The position numbers were made by a program, and so were the translations under genes. From Symsagittifera roscoffensis (taxonomy: Eukaryota > Xenacoelomorpha > Acoela > Convolutidae), in the NCBI RefSeq assembly GCF_963678635.1, contig NC_087062.1:17159789-17223788 (forward strand): a DNA stretch of 64,000 bases, in the 5' to 3' direction. The notes beneath the pieces were generated by a model, which saw only the letters and a program-made list of their open reading frames with translations, searched no databases and was not told where the DNA came from. Below are positions 22,441 to 34,014 of this stretch, piece by piece (position 1 is the first letter of the stretch; every line of letters begins with the position of its first letter).

Positions 22441-25400
22441 GGAGCCGGGTTGGATGTTGATGGACTTCAACAACAATTTTAGAATGGGCAGAATGGGCGG
22501 CGAGGACCTTTCACATGTCCAGTTTAATCCGAAGCTTTGGAATCTGCGACCAGTGGTGAAGGATTCAGGAGAAGCGATGCGGGTCCCACTTTGGCCGGAA
22601 GCATATGCACACGTCAAAGAGAATCAGCAAGTGTGGCTTTCCGGGACCAGGCCGCTGCCGGACCATTGCCCCGATATCCACCGATTAGGAGGATGTTGTT
22701 GGGAGTCACGCCTCCTGCCATTTCCCCTCGCATCGGAGCGGCTCGTGATGCGGAAGAGAGAATGCGGTATTGGAATGGAGGGATGGAGCCGCGCTTCATC
22801 GGTTGGAACAATGCGGCCATGCACACGTTCGACTTCACGTTTCCAGAAACTTGGAGCCGGAAGAAGATCAAGGCACCACCTTCCAGGATACCAGGGTTTC
22901 CGCTGATGCGTGGAATGATGTGTACACACCAGCAGATGACTGGTCACGATTGAAGTGGCCAGCAGAAGCGAAAGTGTTAGTATTGGAAGTGGCAAAAAAT
23001 GCGGAGGAGGCACGTACATGACGATCGACGAGCTGGCACCATATGGCGATGAATCGGTAGAATGCCTGGTGATTGATGAGTTATTCCATCATGCAGGTGA
23101 TCTGACCGTACCGGCGCGGCGATCACATGGGGGAAAGGGAGAGAAGGCGGATGGGTTGGACCTAGGAGCGTTGGAGAGAGACTTGCTGGAATACTAGTTT
23201 AGTGAAGACGACGACGGGGAAGTCGACGGAATTCTATTGCTGATGACACCATCGTCTTTCATGTCCCCTAAGAGGGAGGCGCCGGCCAGCCTATCCTCAG
23301 TGGATCCAATAGGCCTGGCAATGGATTACCGGAGTAGGGACATACAGAAACTGCTCCTTGAATCACCGAGGAGCAGAAGGATTGACGAGACCATGAGGGT
23401 ACCCTTCCTGAGCACATTACCTGAAGAGGAATGGGAGAGATACCAGAGTGAGCTTGAACTCAAGGCAGGAGTGACCTGGAACCGAATGACTTTCATGGAA
23501 AGGACATTGGACGTGATACGCAGGTACGGGACGCAGTCCATAATGAAGGTTGGGTTGAACCAACTCATAATGCGAGAGGTTCTGGAGAAACTAATGAGCT
23601 ATGTAGAGTCTGATGTTCTGACAGAGTCAGTTACAGAGGACAGTGCCGATGATCAGCAGAACACGAGAAAATTACCCGTCAGGCGAGCCAAGAAAGGGCT
23701 GAAGCGGTTGAAAGGGAAGACAGGAAGCAGAACTGTGAACCAGAAAATGGTGAATTCGAAAGCCAGTGCAGTGGTGGCCTCGTTGGTTGGCAAGAGTAGC
23801 TCGTCCAAGCGAGAGTGGACAAGGAGATGGTGCGACGATGGTCTGGGGAGAAAAAGAAGAGTGCAGGAACTTTGGCGGATACGAAGCTCGAAATGGAAGT
23901 CATCAGTCAGTGTGTATCTGGAGGACTTGATGGTTATAAGCCCTCGCGAACCAACATGGCCCGGATGAAGCTGGAGGGACATCTCGGCGTGGTCGAGTAT
24001 AGTCTGATCACAGTGCCAGACTCAGTCCACATGGGAGATCCAGCAGGGGGTTATGTAGAGATGCTTAAAGCAAGGAATTCCGCGAGAGGGCACTTGATAG
24101 TCTGGGACGAGAAGCAAGCCATGCAAGAGTATTTGAAGGAGCTGACGGAGAATTCTAATCTGAGTCGAAAAGAATACGGCACGGTGATGTCCTCGGAGGC
24201 AAATGAAATCGGGCTGGAAAAACTGTTAGAAATCTCTTGGAGGGTGGCCCTCCAAAGATACTTCGACGAGACGATGTATGCACCTGCGACGATGGCAGCA
24301 TACCTGGCCTATCCGTGTGCGAGAACTGACTTGCAGTTACGACTGGCCTGGTGTTTGACGGGAATCAGGAAATTGGAATACGAAGCCAACAACGACTCGA
24401 AATCAAAGGAGCAGGAACTGGAATTGATGGAAGCCCTGCGAGTGTTGATTTCTAGTGACGATTCGGCGATAGTCTGGGCTAAGCGTAAAGATGTCCTTTG
24501 CTTGGTGAGGTTCGTGAGGGATCGTATCCCCGCTCCAGTGTTGGGAGAATGCATAAAAACCATTCGGCAAGGGGGAGTTGATTAGAAACGAAACTTTCTG
24601 AGGGCACTACTGGTGCTATATCAGGACATTCCGCTGCCCATACCAAGTAAGGAATCGAACGACATGGAAAGCTATCGCAGGTTGGAAGAAGTGTGAGAAG
24701 ATACTCCAACAAAGAGCTGAAAGTGAGCCGACAGTCAATTCAAGCAGTCAGGGGACAAAAGGACTACGCGACACTGGGGAAGTTGATGTCATTCCAGTAC
24801 GTGTCAGGTATACCAGGGATGGAGTATAACCCCTTCGTGGACGAGAAAGCCAGGGAAGCATACTTTCATTATGAGCAAGTTGTGGTACTTGATTTGTGGT
24901 TTGAGCGAGTCAAGGAAACTGGCATGTTGATGGTGGAACAATCCAAGCTGGGAATAATGTTTGGAGGAACAAGTGGTCGAACCCTCGGTTCCCCAGCTAA
25001 AGGGGCAATTGAGCTTTGATTGTGGTTCTTGGGACGGTCCCTTGAAGACCAGCTTAGTAACCATGTGGGAGCTCATGAAGACTTCCTGGTTTCCACATCC
25101 ATACGCCGGTTTAATCTGGGGTATGACGGCAGATACACTATTTAGCCATGATACACCATCTGATGGCCCTGAGAATAACAAAGCAGGAGAGCAACCCATC
25201 CACGGAACCATCCGAGGGAAATCCATTGAAAGATTGGTTGAGACAGGGCGCCTGTCTAGCCCACAGTAGTGGAATGGACGGACATGTGTGCAACTCGGGG
25301 CATTGCTTGAATACGCTGAGTGAGCAGCATCGCCAACTGGCTCAATTGTATGGGAGGTTGAGCATGTCGGACAAGAGTGGAAAGGAGTTGGTTGCGGATT

Positions 25401-26792
25401 GTCATGGAGTAACGGAAAGGAACATGATCACTGCCTTGGGATTTTGCAGTATGACGAGCTCTATAGAATCACTGGAACGCCTAGAGCGTGCCTATGGGCT
25501 AGTGACGTCCCTTAGTGTGGACGTGTTCCCTGGAGCGTTACAGACTGAGCAAAAGATTGGAGGTTGGCGAGAGGGGTCTGGAGAACGAGATGAATTTGAT
25601 AGACATTTAGGCCTATCATAGACCTACTGGCTCGAAATATCTGGTGGGTTCGAGCTCTGCACCATTTTGCAATAGTAGGCACCCTACACACATGGTGGTG
25701 ATTGACGCGAGGACACAGCAGGTGTTGGTCGACCATCTCTTCTCTGTTCTAAAGTGCGTGAGGTTGGCCAGGATGTCGGAAAGGTCATAGAATTTACTGA
25801 CGAAGATCATTCGGGCCGTCCCCAAGAGATCTGAAGGCGAGTTACAGGACGTAGTGGGTGAACGTTCATGAGGATGATTGAGGGTATAGTGAGTGAAATC
25901 CAGAAGAAGAATGCGAGTGGAGCGTTACCCACCGAATTCCCCACCATGGATGAAAAGGACGATGTACACAGGATTATGATGGAAATGGAACCGTTGCTGG
26001 GAGCTTCAGGGTATCGGACCCGAAGGAACGTATTGATGACTCAGGGGAGTATTCTTGTCACTGCCTGATGCAGACGTTATTGTACCCCAAATGCGAGAAT
26101 CTGGTGTTAGTGTGGGACGTGGAGGAGTTGTACTCCACGGGGTTGCCCGATCAAAATCAACAGGTGTAAATCGTGGTGGTTAGTGCCATGCTGGCGTTGA
26201 GATGGTTGGAGGCTAATGCGGGCACAAGTGAGCAGGAGACGGCCGTGCCGACACCTGAACAACTAAGCAACGTGGGGATGAACCGCAACTTAGATCTTTT
26301 CAGAACCACCTGTTCTGAGAATACCCAAAGCCATTGAGAGGATATGGTCAAGGCAGAGGTTGATGCCTTGGTTCCGTGCAGTGATGACGTCATGGATGTA
26401 TGAACACGCGAAGCGGCATATGTCTAGGAACACGGAAGTCCTATCAATCCTTCCAGCTAGATATAGGACCGGGAGACTACAAGAGAGCATTCCTAATGCA
26501 CAGAAACGCCGTTACCACGGCGGTGAAGCGAGTAGCTGGAGCGCCATGTGTTACTGAAGCTGAAAAAAGAGAGGTCTTACAAGCTGACCTAGAACATATT
26601 GTGAGCCTGTTTCTGCACAACAGCTTTTGCAGGAACCGGGAGCAAAAGGTGAATGTGGACTTGCTACCTTGTTGCAAACCAAGGCTGTTAGAGCAGGAGA
26701 GTTGGGGAACGGCCCGCAACTCCGTGGACAAGCTGGAGAAAGTCCTAGAAGACAGTGAGAACGAAGAACAAGAACAAGAAGCAATGGAGTGA
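22441..26792 (+). pseudogene. ORF3 C-terminal part: long unknown retrotransposon protein, broken
   Basis: At least eight colinear frames (22454-22660, 22650-22953, 22955-23197, 23237-23810, 23815-24585, 24693-25019, 25148-25621, 25868-26068, then to 26792) read as one protein of about 1,400 residues split by shifts. Recognisable traits: an acidic LDLGALERDLLEY segment, a basic RRAKKGLKRLKGK segment near 23690, an Arg/Leu-rich helical region (24200-24580), a Cys/His cluster at about 25280-25320 (GHVCNSGHCLNTL) and a highly acidic end (EDSENEEQEQEAME). No signal peptide or membrane anchor is seen, so it is not an obvious envelope protein. The same protein is found in the minus-strand element, so it belongs to the family. 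Function unknown. Confidence 0.7.
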
Positions 26793-27597
26793 TGAAGACG
26801 TGACAAGAGATGAGAGTGAAAAATGAAGAGAGAAGGAGAAAAAGTTGATTGTCTTTGTGCGTTAAAACTGTTACCAATCAACTAAGATTGATCATTGAAA
26901 CTTTTAAACTTTTGTGTTTTGTGAGGGCTGAATTAAAAGCAGACCTTGATATTGTTGGAAACAGTTGAGAATTGTTGAGTTGTTGCAATTGTTAAACGAA
27001 AATGAAAATTTTATTTGATGCTATTTATATATCTATAGAGCATAGCTGAGTATATATACCTAATTAAACACGACTGAAGTGTTTATCCAGTGTAAGACAC
27101 GTGTTTACTTTGCGGAGACCTGGTAGGTTTGGGTAAGATCGCTTGAAGTGGGTGAGTACCTCAATACCTTTCCTAGTCACAGAGTTTATTAGTTTTAATA
27201 TTGAGGACGACAGCATAAATAACTGATTATAATGGTGAGTGATATTTAGTTAATTTTAACGGGTGCGTGGCCGTGCCGCTTCTCAACTTCTGGATCAAAA
27301 AGAGCGAAAAGGAAGTTTATGGCTAGATGACGTAAGTAGTCAGAAAAGAAATTTTATCTACGACACACCGCATGGTGCAAATTTTGTAAAATGTTGAAAG
27401 GCAGTGAGATATAATATGATGCTATTTGTGACACGTAGTGAGTTGAGGTGGAGTAGATAAATTTCATTTTCTATTGCGATTTGTGAGGTTGATTATAGAG
27501 AACTGGAACACTACTTGACGATAACCCGGTGTTATGTGATCAATGGGGACATTGATGGGGACTGTCCTGAGAGTATTTGCCATTTTGCCATATTGGC
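26793..27597 (+). other. Non-coding region between ORF3 and the 3' LTR
   Basis: No gene. The segment at about 27050-27200 (GTGTTTATCCAGTGTAAGACACGTGTTTACTTTGCGGAGACC) has a reverse-complement counterpart at 41590-41700 in the minus-strand element, so this 3' untranslated region is conserved in the family. A clear polypurine tract before the LTR is not visible. Confidence 0.6.
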
Positions 27598-28441
27598 ACA
27601 GCCTAACCTTCCGGCACAACACGAGAGTAGAATAAGAGGCCTTAGTGATTGAAAATTGTTGCAAGGGAGGGTCAGAATATTCTGGAATTTCTTATTTTCG
27701 AAATTTCGAATTGTGACGTCACATTTCTGAGAAATGCAAAAAAAGTGACAAAAAATAGAACAACAGTTAAATAGTGAAAAACAGTCGAAGAGGAACGAGA
27801 GAAAAAACGAAGCCTCTTATCGGGACGATCACGCACGTTAAGACAGCTAATGAGAAACTACAGGCGGAATTGAGGCTTCAGTGGGGAAGGAGTGAAGAGC
27901 AGTACCCTCCCGTGCCACCAATTGGGAGTATTAACGACGTTATTACAGTGAAATCGCGGAAGCGGAGGCTCGGCCCCCCAGAAACAGTGTATGGTGAAAA
28001 GCTGAAAAAAACTGACTTTTTAGCTTCTCTGATGCCATAAACGATTGGAATTAACATCGGTATTATTTGATATTTTAGAATAAGAGTAGCAAGAAAGAGG
28101 AAAGGGTCAATCCATCTCCAATGGATTTATTATAGAACTGTCACCAAAAACATAGTAAAATAGGATATTCGAGCCGTGTTTTTAATAGCAACCACGTAGT
28201 CCGAGGATCCGAGACCCAGCTATAAGGTTGTGTTCGCTTGTAAACGAAAGCTGAATAAAAGTAGTTTGATTGATGGCCTGAAAATAGTAACTTTTTACTT
28301 AGCCCTAAACAGACCAGAAAATCAAATGGCTAGGTCGAGACGATGAAAAGCGAGTAGAATTTAGATAACTAACGCCTGCCTGTCGTTAAAAAATACTTTT
28401 TCTACGCTCCGTCACTGTGTAGTATTTGGGCGACTGTTACA
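27598..28441 (+). repeat. 3' LTR
   Basis: Aligns end to end with 7463-8324 (ACAGCCTAACC to GGGCGACTGTTACA). Differences are spread over its length, so the insertion is old. The AATAAA seen in the 5' LTR is mutated here. Directly after it the Polinton sequence resumes at 28442 (ATATTACTTCC), not at the base where it stopped at 7462 but about 125 bp earlier in the gene. Confidence 0.85.
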
Positions 28442-28856
28442 ATATTACTTCCTTCCTCCCAAAAATTTCAAACCAACATCCCAATCTTCTTGTTGTAAAA
28501 AGCCTCTTCATGGAATCAGTTCGAGTAGTTGTTACAAAAAATATACTGAACTTAAAAAAATATTGAAAAATCTCGAAGCTAGAGAAACGGAATTTTTCGC
28601 AAAACGTAATGAAAAATTTAAGATTCTGTCAGAAGTTTTGGAAACAAAGATTCTTAATATGGATGACTACGCTTGCCCTAAAGTTCAGTTTTTGATATTC
28701 AAAGATGAAGAATATGATTGGAGAAGTAGCAGCTACCCATTTCGTCACATAATACTTCTTCATGTACAGAAAGAAAGGCATTTGCATACGGAACTTGGAC
28801 TCAATGTTTTTTCAAAAATTGTAACTCATAATATTCTTAATGTACTATTTTTTTAA
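28442..28856 (+). pseudogene. Polinton exonuclease-like ORF, C-terminal part (copy A)
   Basis: Continues the gene interrupted at 7462. The first 125 bp duplicate 7338-7462; the remainder (28563-28856) is an open frame with DDYACPKVQFLIF and YDWRSSSYPFRH, the same protein as copy B. A frame change after the His of the RHI segment alters the last residues. The product is small (about 160 residues) and unique to this Polinton lineage as far as I know; the exonuclease-like reading comes only from the DxE in the N-terminal half. Confidence 0.65.
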
Positions 28857-28901
28857 ACTTTAATTAAATTTCATTGTCAATTTTTTCCTTGTACAATTAA
28901 G

Positions 28902-30016
28902 ATGGTCGATCAATGCGACAAGCCCGTGAAGTTAGGAAATTTTGTTTTTGATGAAGAAAATTACGAACAAAATCATGGAAGCTGTTTGGACGTACATGTA
29001 AAAGATCTCTTTTAGTTTTTCTGTGCCAATTTTTTGTTATAGTTTTGATGCTGGTATGTGCAATCGTTCGAGTTATGTTATCCACAAAATGTGAAAAAAC
29101 GACAATTTGGGTATCTATCTGATCAAGTACAGTCGGTTATATGTCTACCAAAGAACGAAATTTTATATCCTTGGTTGGTCCAATTGGATCTGGAAAATTT
29201 CACATTGTTTTTGATTGGTTGAAAGTTGGTACTTTTCAACCAGCACTCGACAAAACGTTTTTTACTTTTATCAACATTATCAACCTCTTTATAATCAACT
29301 GCAAAGAAAAAAACCCTAAATTAATGCAAGGAGTAGATTAAGACTTGATTAAAAAACTTCCCAATAGCGGAACTAAGTTTCTGCTTAATTTTGATGATTT
29401 TTGTAAAGAAATTTCAAATTCCAAACAATTGGTAAAAATTGCCACTGCTTGGAGACACAGTGGTCTGAAAACAAAATACATCAATTACAATTAATTTCAT
29501 CAAAGCAAATTGGGAAGAGACGTAGAGTTGCAAAATACCCACATAGTTTTGTTCAAGTCACCGAGAGATGTTTTACAAATCAAAACATTGAATCAACAAC
29601 TATGTCTAGGATCTCATTTGAACGATAGGTATCAAGATGCAACATCTGTTCCTTATGGTCATTTACTTATTGATTTAACCCCAAAAACAGTTGATTCATT
29701 TAGCTAATGTTCTTATAGGGGTTCATCTCCAGCGAAATTTTATTTACCAGCTGGAATAGAGACAAAATTTTTAAACGATGGGTATCCAATACGTCTCTAT
29801 TCTCCCAATATTTTAAAAATTTTCTCTAAGACTTCAAAAACAATTCATTCTCAATTGCTTAACACATTTTATTCGGTTTCTGTGCGAGTGTATAGCAAAC
29901 CTATTAGGAGAAGAGCTTTGAGATTTTCGGAAAGAAGACGTCGTAAAACATCGAAAAAAAAAAAATCAGAACTAACACAAAAAGAACTCCTCTACACAAC
30001 AGAAGAATTGTTTTAA
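28902..30016 (+). pseudogene. Polinton packaging ATPase (copy A), broken
   Basis: A FtsK/HerA-type ATPase gene that would pump DNA into the virion. It starts at ATG 28902 (MVDQCDKPVKLGNFVFD). The Walker A region at about 29170 reads GPIGSGKF: the final Ser/Thr is Phe. Walker B is in FDDFCKEIS (about 29390). The C-terminal end is very basic (ERRRRKTSKKKK). Stops at about 29015 and 29340 and several shifts break it. The basic tail and capsid neighbours fit the Polinton virion module. Identification by the P-loop, the FDD motif and synteny is firm; activity is lost. Confidence 0.8.
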
Positions 30017-30139
30017 ATTCAACTAAAGGATTACAATTGATATCTATCATTACCCCTTTTGTCATTAAACGATTGACATAGTATGTAACAGATTGTTTTA
30101 ATTCCGTACTCAGTTTATCAAGCACAAAGTACACTTCCA

Positions 30140-30520
30140 AGAAAACAAAAATTGGAACAGCAAGAAAAAGAGGAGATTGTACCAAAAACTTTGGATTCTG
30201 TTCACAGTGCTCTGAGTGCGAGGTTGAAAACGAGTAAAAATAAGCACCTTTTTGATTTAGTTTTGAATTCTCCTACAATTAGACTAAGTCAGTCAGAAAA
30301 ATTCATATCAGATAATCGAGATACAAAAAAATCAATTGTAGACTTTGTGTGTGCACTAAAGCGGAAAATACCGACTTTCCCGATATTTACTTTACCATTT
30401 TGGAAGCAACTTCAATTTCACCTAAACTTGTTATCAACAAGAAGGCCAAAGCGAAAGACAGAGGAACGTAGATCCCTTTCAAAATTTGAAAAAGGTAAGT
30501 CTGAAGAGATCGTATTCTAG
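30140..30520 (+). pseudogene. Small charged Polinton protein upstream of the integrase (copy A)
   Basis: A frame with EKEEIVPKTLDSV, a helical middle and DNRDTKKSIVDFVCALK, shared with copy B at 55159-55506. In copy A the C-terminal third is shifted. It overlaps the start of the integrase frame. It has no motif I recognise; it may be the N-terminal region of the integrase in another frame or an independent small protein. Confidence 0.5.
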
Positions 30521-31346
30521 GGGTAAAGCTGCGTACGGTTCTATGCTAAACTTGAGTAAAGCGAGTGGTTCATCAAAAAAAAGTAGAAAAGTTTTGAGCA
30601 ACCAAGACATCATATACAAATTTTGGTCCACCAATCAGGCGTTACCAAAAACTTCAAGCTTTTTCTAAATATATCAATGAAATCTGGTGTATGTACTGGG
30701 TTTTTGTAGACAAGTTAGCTAGTGAAAACAATGGAGTCAAATTTTTTTTGGTTGCTGTTGATGTTTTTTTTGCGATTTGTCAAAGCTCAAACAATGGAAA
30801 CTAAACAACCCAAAGACAGTTTGCAAGCTTTCGAAAAAATGATTTCTCAAAAAAATACTCCTGAAAAACTTTTGGTTGTTAAAGGATCAGAATATGGGGG
30901 AACTTTTGAAAAAACTTTGCAAGGAAAAAGACATTGAAGTTAACTCAACAATGAGTGAAACAAAAGCAGCATTTTCAGAGAGTAATTCAATGTTAAAATC
31001 ATATAATATATGGTTACTTTAACGATCATGGCGAAAAATTTGTTCCCAAATTGCCGCAATTTGTTTCTACATTGAAGTGTCGTAAAAATTGACCTTCTGA
31101 TTATCTCCAAAAGATGTGAAAAACAGTGATTTTTTTATCAATTTAGTATAATAAATCGTTTATGAAATATACTCAATCAAAACTCAAATTTGGTGATAGA
31201 GTTAGCGTTTCCAAAAATGATACTCCGTTTCAAAAAGGATACAAGCCCCAGTTTACAGATGAAATTTTTGAAGTTTTTGAAAACTTCCCACATACATAAT
31301 CAAAGATTTCGAAAAAGAAAAAAATCTGCAAAATTTTCAAATTAGA
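30440..31346 (+). pseudogene. Polinton retroviral-type integrase (copy A), inactive
   Basis: An integrase of the type known from C. elegans F54H12.3 and Polintons. Pieces: a basic N-terminal part (about 30440-30600), the core from 30690 with CMYWVFVDKLASENNGVK and EKLLVVKGSEYGGTF, and a C-terminal domain at 31160-31346 with GYKPQFTDEIFEV. The residues where copy B and the family have the first and second catalytic Asp are Tyr and Val here. A frameshift and stops occur at about 30935, 31019 and 31090. It would insert the element; this copy cannot. Confidence 0.8.
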
Positions 31347-31385
31347 GGTAAGTCATTTTTCACATTGAATTTCTATCGATCAGTT

Positions 31386-32105
31386 GTCCTGGATTCTTCT
31401 ACTATTGAGCTACTTTCTAATGCTTATTTTAATTGTTATCCGAATCATAGTCTTAGTTCTTTTACTAGTTTTCTAGTTTTCAATAAGTTTTCTACCGGAA
31501 CAAATACATCTTAAAGGAGATTGGGAGGTTGCAATTCCAAAAATACCGTACCCGTCATTGTACCAAAACGTTACAGAGGGAAAACTTACTTTCATAGATG
31601 GGTGAGAAAGCCCTGAGGAGAAAAGAAAAAATCAACCGATGTATATTGAACCTGGATTGTATCCAAGTATTGTTGATATAATTGTAGCCATGAATGACAA
31701 AGTTCGAAAACGTATAGACGCACAAAATCATGAATATAACGAAATTTTTGTATCAGTAGATTAGATTACAAAAAAATTGCCATTCTTTTACCTGAGGATC
31801 AATCAATGTTTATAACTCAGAGTGCTGATTTGAGTCAATTTTTAGTTGTGATTTAGAACAAAATCAGACAGGGCCACAATATCCTCAGTTTTTTTACGAC
31901 TTTATAAGAATACATTCCTTAATGATTTATGGTGATTTTATAGAATATAATATAGTAGGCGATACAAAAACTCCTTTACTGCGCTGTATTCTTTTCATTT
32001 CTGAAGTAAAAAATGGAGAAGAAATATCTTTCCATAGCATTAAAAGAGAACTAAGGGATACTGCAGGTGAAAAAAATCCTTTTGTGTCCGTAGGAATTAC
32101 ACTTT
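31386..32105 (+). pseudogene. Polinton capsid-associated protein (copy A), broken
   Basis: Copy of the gene at 56452-57250. The start codon is CTG where copy B has ATG. The segments HLKGDWEVAIPKIPYPSLYQ, YIEPGLYPSIVDIIVAM and EYNIVGDTKTPLLR are recognisable in three frames. A 20-bp local duplication at 31465-31490 repeats TTTCTAGTTTTC. The C-terminus is deleted and runs into the leader of the next gene. By position in the virion module it is probably a structural (minor capsid) protein; that role is inference. Confidence 0.65.
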
Positions 32106-32120
32106 TATTTTTCACACGAA

Positions 32121-32381
32121 ATGTTTGCTCAAAGTTAAGCTAAGTTTCCTATTTTTCGTGGACATGCAAGACATCTTGGAAGAGGTTTTGGTGCTCTTGC
32201 ACAAACTCTTGCGAGAACTGCAATTCCCTTTATTAAAAAACAAATAATCCCAGCTGCGAAAAGACTCAAAAACAGTTTGGAGGTGGAAAAAAGAAATCCG
32301 AGTGTAGAACAAGAAGAGCAATTTCTCGAAAAAATAGTTCAAAAATCAGTCGCCTTCGCAAAAACATTTTTGACAAAATAA
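32121..32381 (+). pseudogene. Small basic virion protein with RGxGF motif (copy A), internally deleted
   Basis: Starts at ATG 32121, with an early stop at codon 6, then FPIFRGHARHLGRGFGAL, an amphipathic AIPFIKKQIIPAAKR segment and a basic C-terminus. Compared with copy B about 100 bp are missing in the middle. Basic, Gly/Arg-containing proteins of this kind in Polintons and adenovirus-like elements are thought to be core or membrane-active virion components. Function is inference from position and composition. Confidence 0.6.
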
Positions 32382-32436
32382 ACTAAAGATAAATCAAATT
32401 AGTCATTTTCTGTACGGATCTTTCACAAATTCTTCC

Positions 32437-33841
32437 TTGGAGATTTTCGATAAAGTCCCGGTTTTGAAAACAATTATTTCATCTTACACACAAGAAATAT
32501 TCCCCAGTACTTCTCTAGATGAAAGCAAAATTGAGTTTGAATTGGAGATGGACCGTAATCTTCATTTGGATATAGGTGATACCCACCTCAGTTTAAAGCT
32601 TCAATTGTTCAAAGGAAGATTGTTTGATGCTTTCAAAAAAGAAAAATCAGAACATAAAGCAAAATTGGAGTTGTTCGATTCAGATGAGGAACCACAAATT
32701 TACTTAATTTATGTAAACAATCTACTACATTCTGTATTCTCCAAATGTGAAGTTTAAATTTATCAAACGAGGTTTTACAATGCCAATGGATTATATCCTC
32801 ATAAAGCAGAAATATCGAACGAATTCAGTTCGTCGACAGTGAGTAAGACAGTAATACTTGCTTGTCACGGATATAGTTCTGAAGAGTATCCGAAAGCATT
32901 TTATATGTATCCCTTCACTGATAGAGCAATTTCTTTAAGATCAGGGTTAACTTTTTGCCTTTAAGGCAGGCTAACCATTGACTTGTTCACTTGTGAAAAA
33001 TTATTACCACCAAAAACCAAAGTTCGAATTAAACTAATTCGAGCTAGACCTAATTTTTCAAGCTTCCTGATAATCCAAATGTTAGTCTGAAAACTGTTGA
33101 TTGTTTGCTGTTTACTAAAAAATTTTAGAAGCTAAACTTAATCATCATTACTTGCAATGGAATCTGGAAAAATAACCTACTTATTACGATTGCATGGATA
33201 CTATAGCAAGAACCTTTATCATTCCATCTCCTCAAAACCAATTTATCCAAGAAAATGTTTTCAATAAAGCCCCAATCAGAAAAATAGCTGTTGCAATCAA
33301 TACAATTTCAGCTATTGCGAGATCTTTCCATGAAAATCCATTCAATTATCAATAATTTCATTTAAGAGAACTTAGAATTAATCGGGGCGGAAGAGAATTA
33401 ATCGGGGGCGGAATTAATGTCGCTCCAATATTACAACAATGAAAGCAATGCAATTTAGCAAAAAATTTCCAGCTCCTCCTATGAAAAACTTCAAAATCAC
33501 TATATTCTAGTTTTCGACTTGACTTCACTACAGAATGCAGCCGAACAGTTACGTTATCCAGAGCTTAGTGGAGAAAGCTTGAGATTAGAAATGTTTTTCC
33601 AACTTTCCTTGGAGTAAGTAACGGAAGTGATAGTCTTGGGGTCTTGGTAGAAAGACTATCAAACATTTAAACTGACAAATTCGGAACAGTCGCTAAAATT
33701 GTTTACTTTTTTGAGTTTTCAGGTTCCTATAAAAATATTGTAACTTTTTTGGGACTTTCCATCGTTATTGTCTCTGTACTATCTATTTTAATTTCTTCAG
33801 AGCTAAAGATCCAGAAAAATCAGAGAATGAATGCTGTTTAG
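32437..33841 (+). pseudogene. Polinton major capsid protein (copy A), broken
   Basis: The N-terminal quarter is open (32437-32757: ISSYTQEIFPSTSLDESKIE, YLIYVNNLLHSVF). Later segments PFTDRAISL, CEKLLPPKTKVRIKLIRARP, FIIPSPQNQFIQENVFN (33230 region, one shift) and TIQTDKFGTVAKIVYFFEF follow with shifts. By length (about 450 residues), order in the module and position before the protease it is the double-jelly-roll capsid gene. The frame goes on past the last capsid-like segment into a hydrophobic stretch (FLGLSIVIVSVLSILIS) and stops at 33839-33841. Deletions at about 33345-33430 remove part of the C-terminal domain. Confidence 0.7.
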
Positions 33842-34014
33842 TTGAACACCCAATAAATGTCTTCAACCTAAACTGCAAAACAGTGTTCAATAGCTTTTGG
33901 CTACTACAAAAGGCTTGTTGATGGGTTTTTGTTGATTCAATATCTAAATGCGTGTAAGTCATTATTCTTTTTTTAATCCTAAATCACACTATCAAGCCAT
34001 CAATTTCTTTGTTT

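Larger units (their letters stand above)
7463..28441 (+). mobile_element. Giant Ty3/gypsy-type LTR retrotransposon (about 21 kb)
   Basis: Two direct repeats of about 850 bp (7463-8324 and 27598-28441) bound an internal region with gag, retropepsin, RT, RNase H and integrase in Ty3/gypsy (Metaviridae) order. Two features are unusual: a leader of about 3 kb and a region of about 6 kb after the integrase with a macro-like domain, a coiled coil, an SGNH-like domain and a long unknown protein. Usual Ty3/gypsy elements are 5-10 kb. Frameshifts or stops occur in every domain, and the two LTRs differ at many positions, so the copy is old. A relative lies at 40363-53040 on the minus strand. Confidence 0.9.

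Noticed and set aside
22441-26792. ORF3 as a retroviral envelope gene.
   Set aside because: Position fits, but no signal peptide, transmembrane anchor, furin-like site or Cys pattern is seen.
29904-30185. Minus-strand hydrophobic frame partly shared with 54878-55072.
   Set aside because: It lies opposite the ATPase basic tail and the start of the charged ORF; AT-rich antisense frames of this kind arise by chance.
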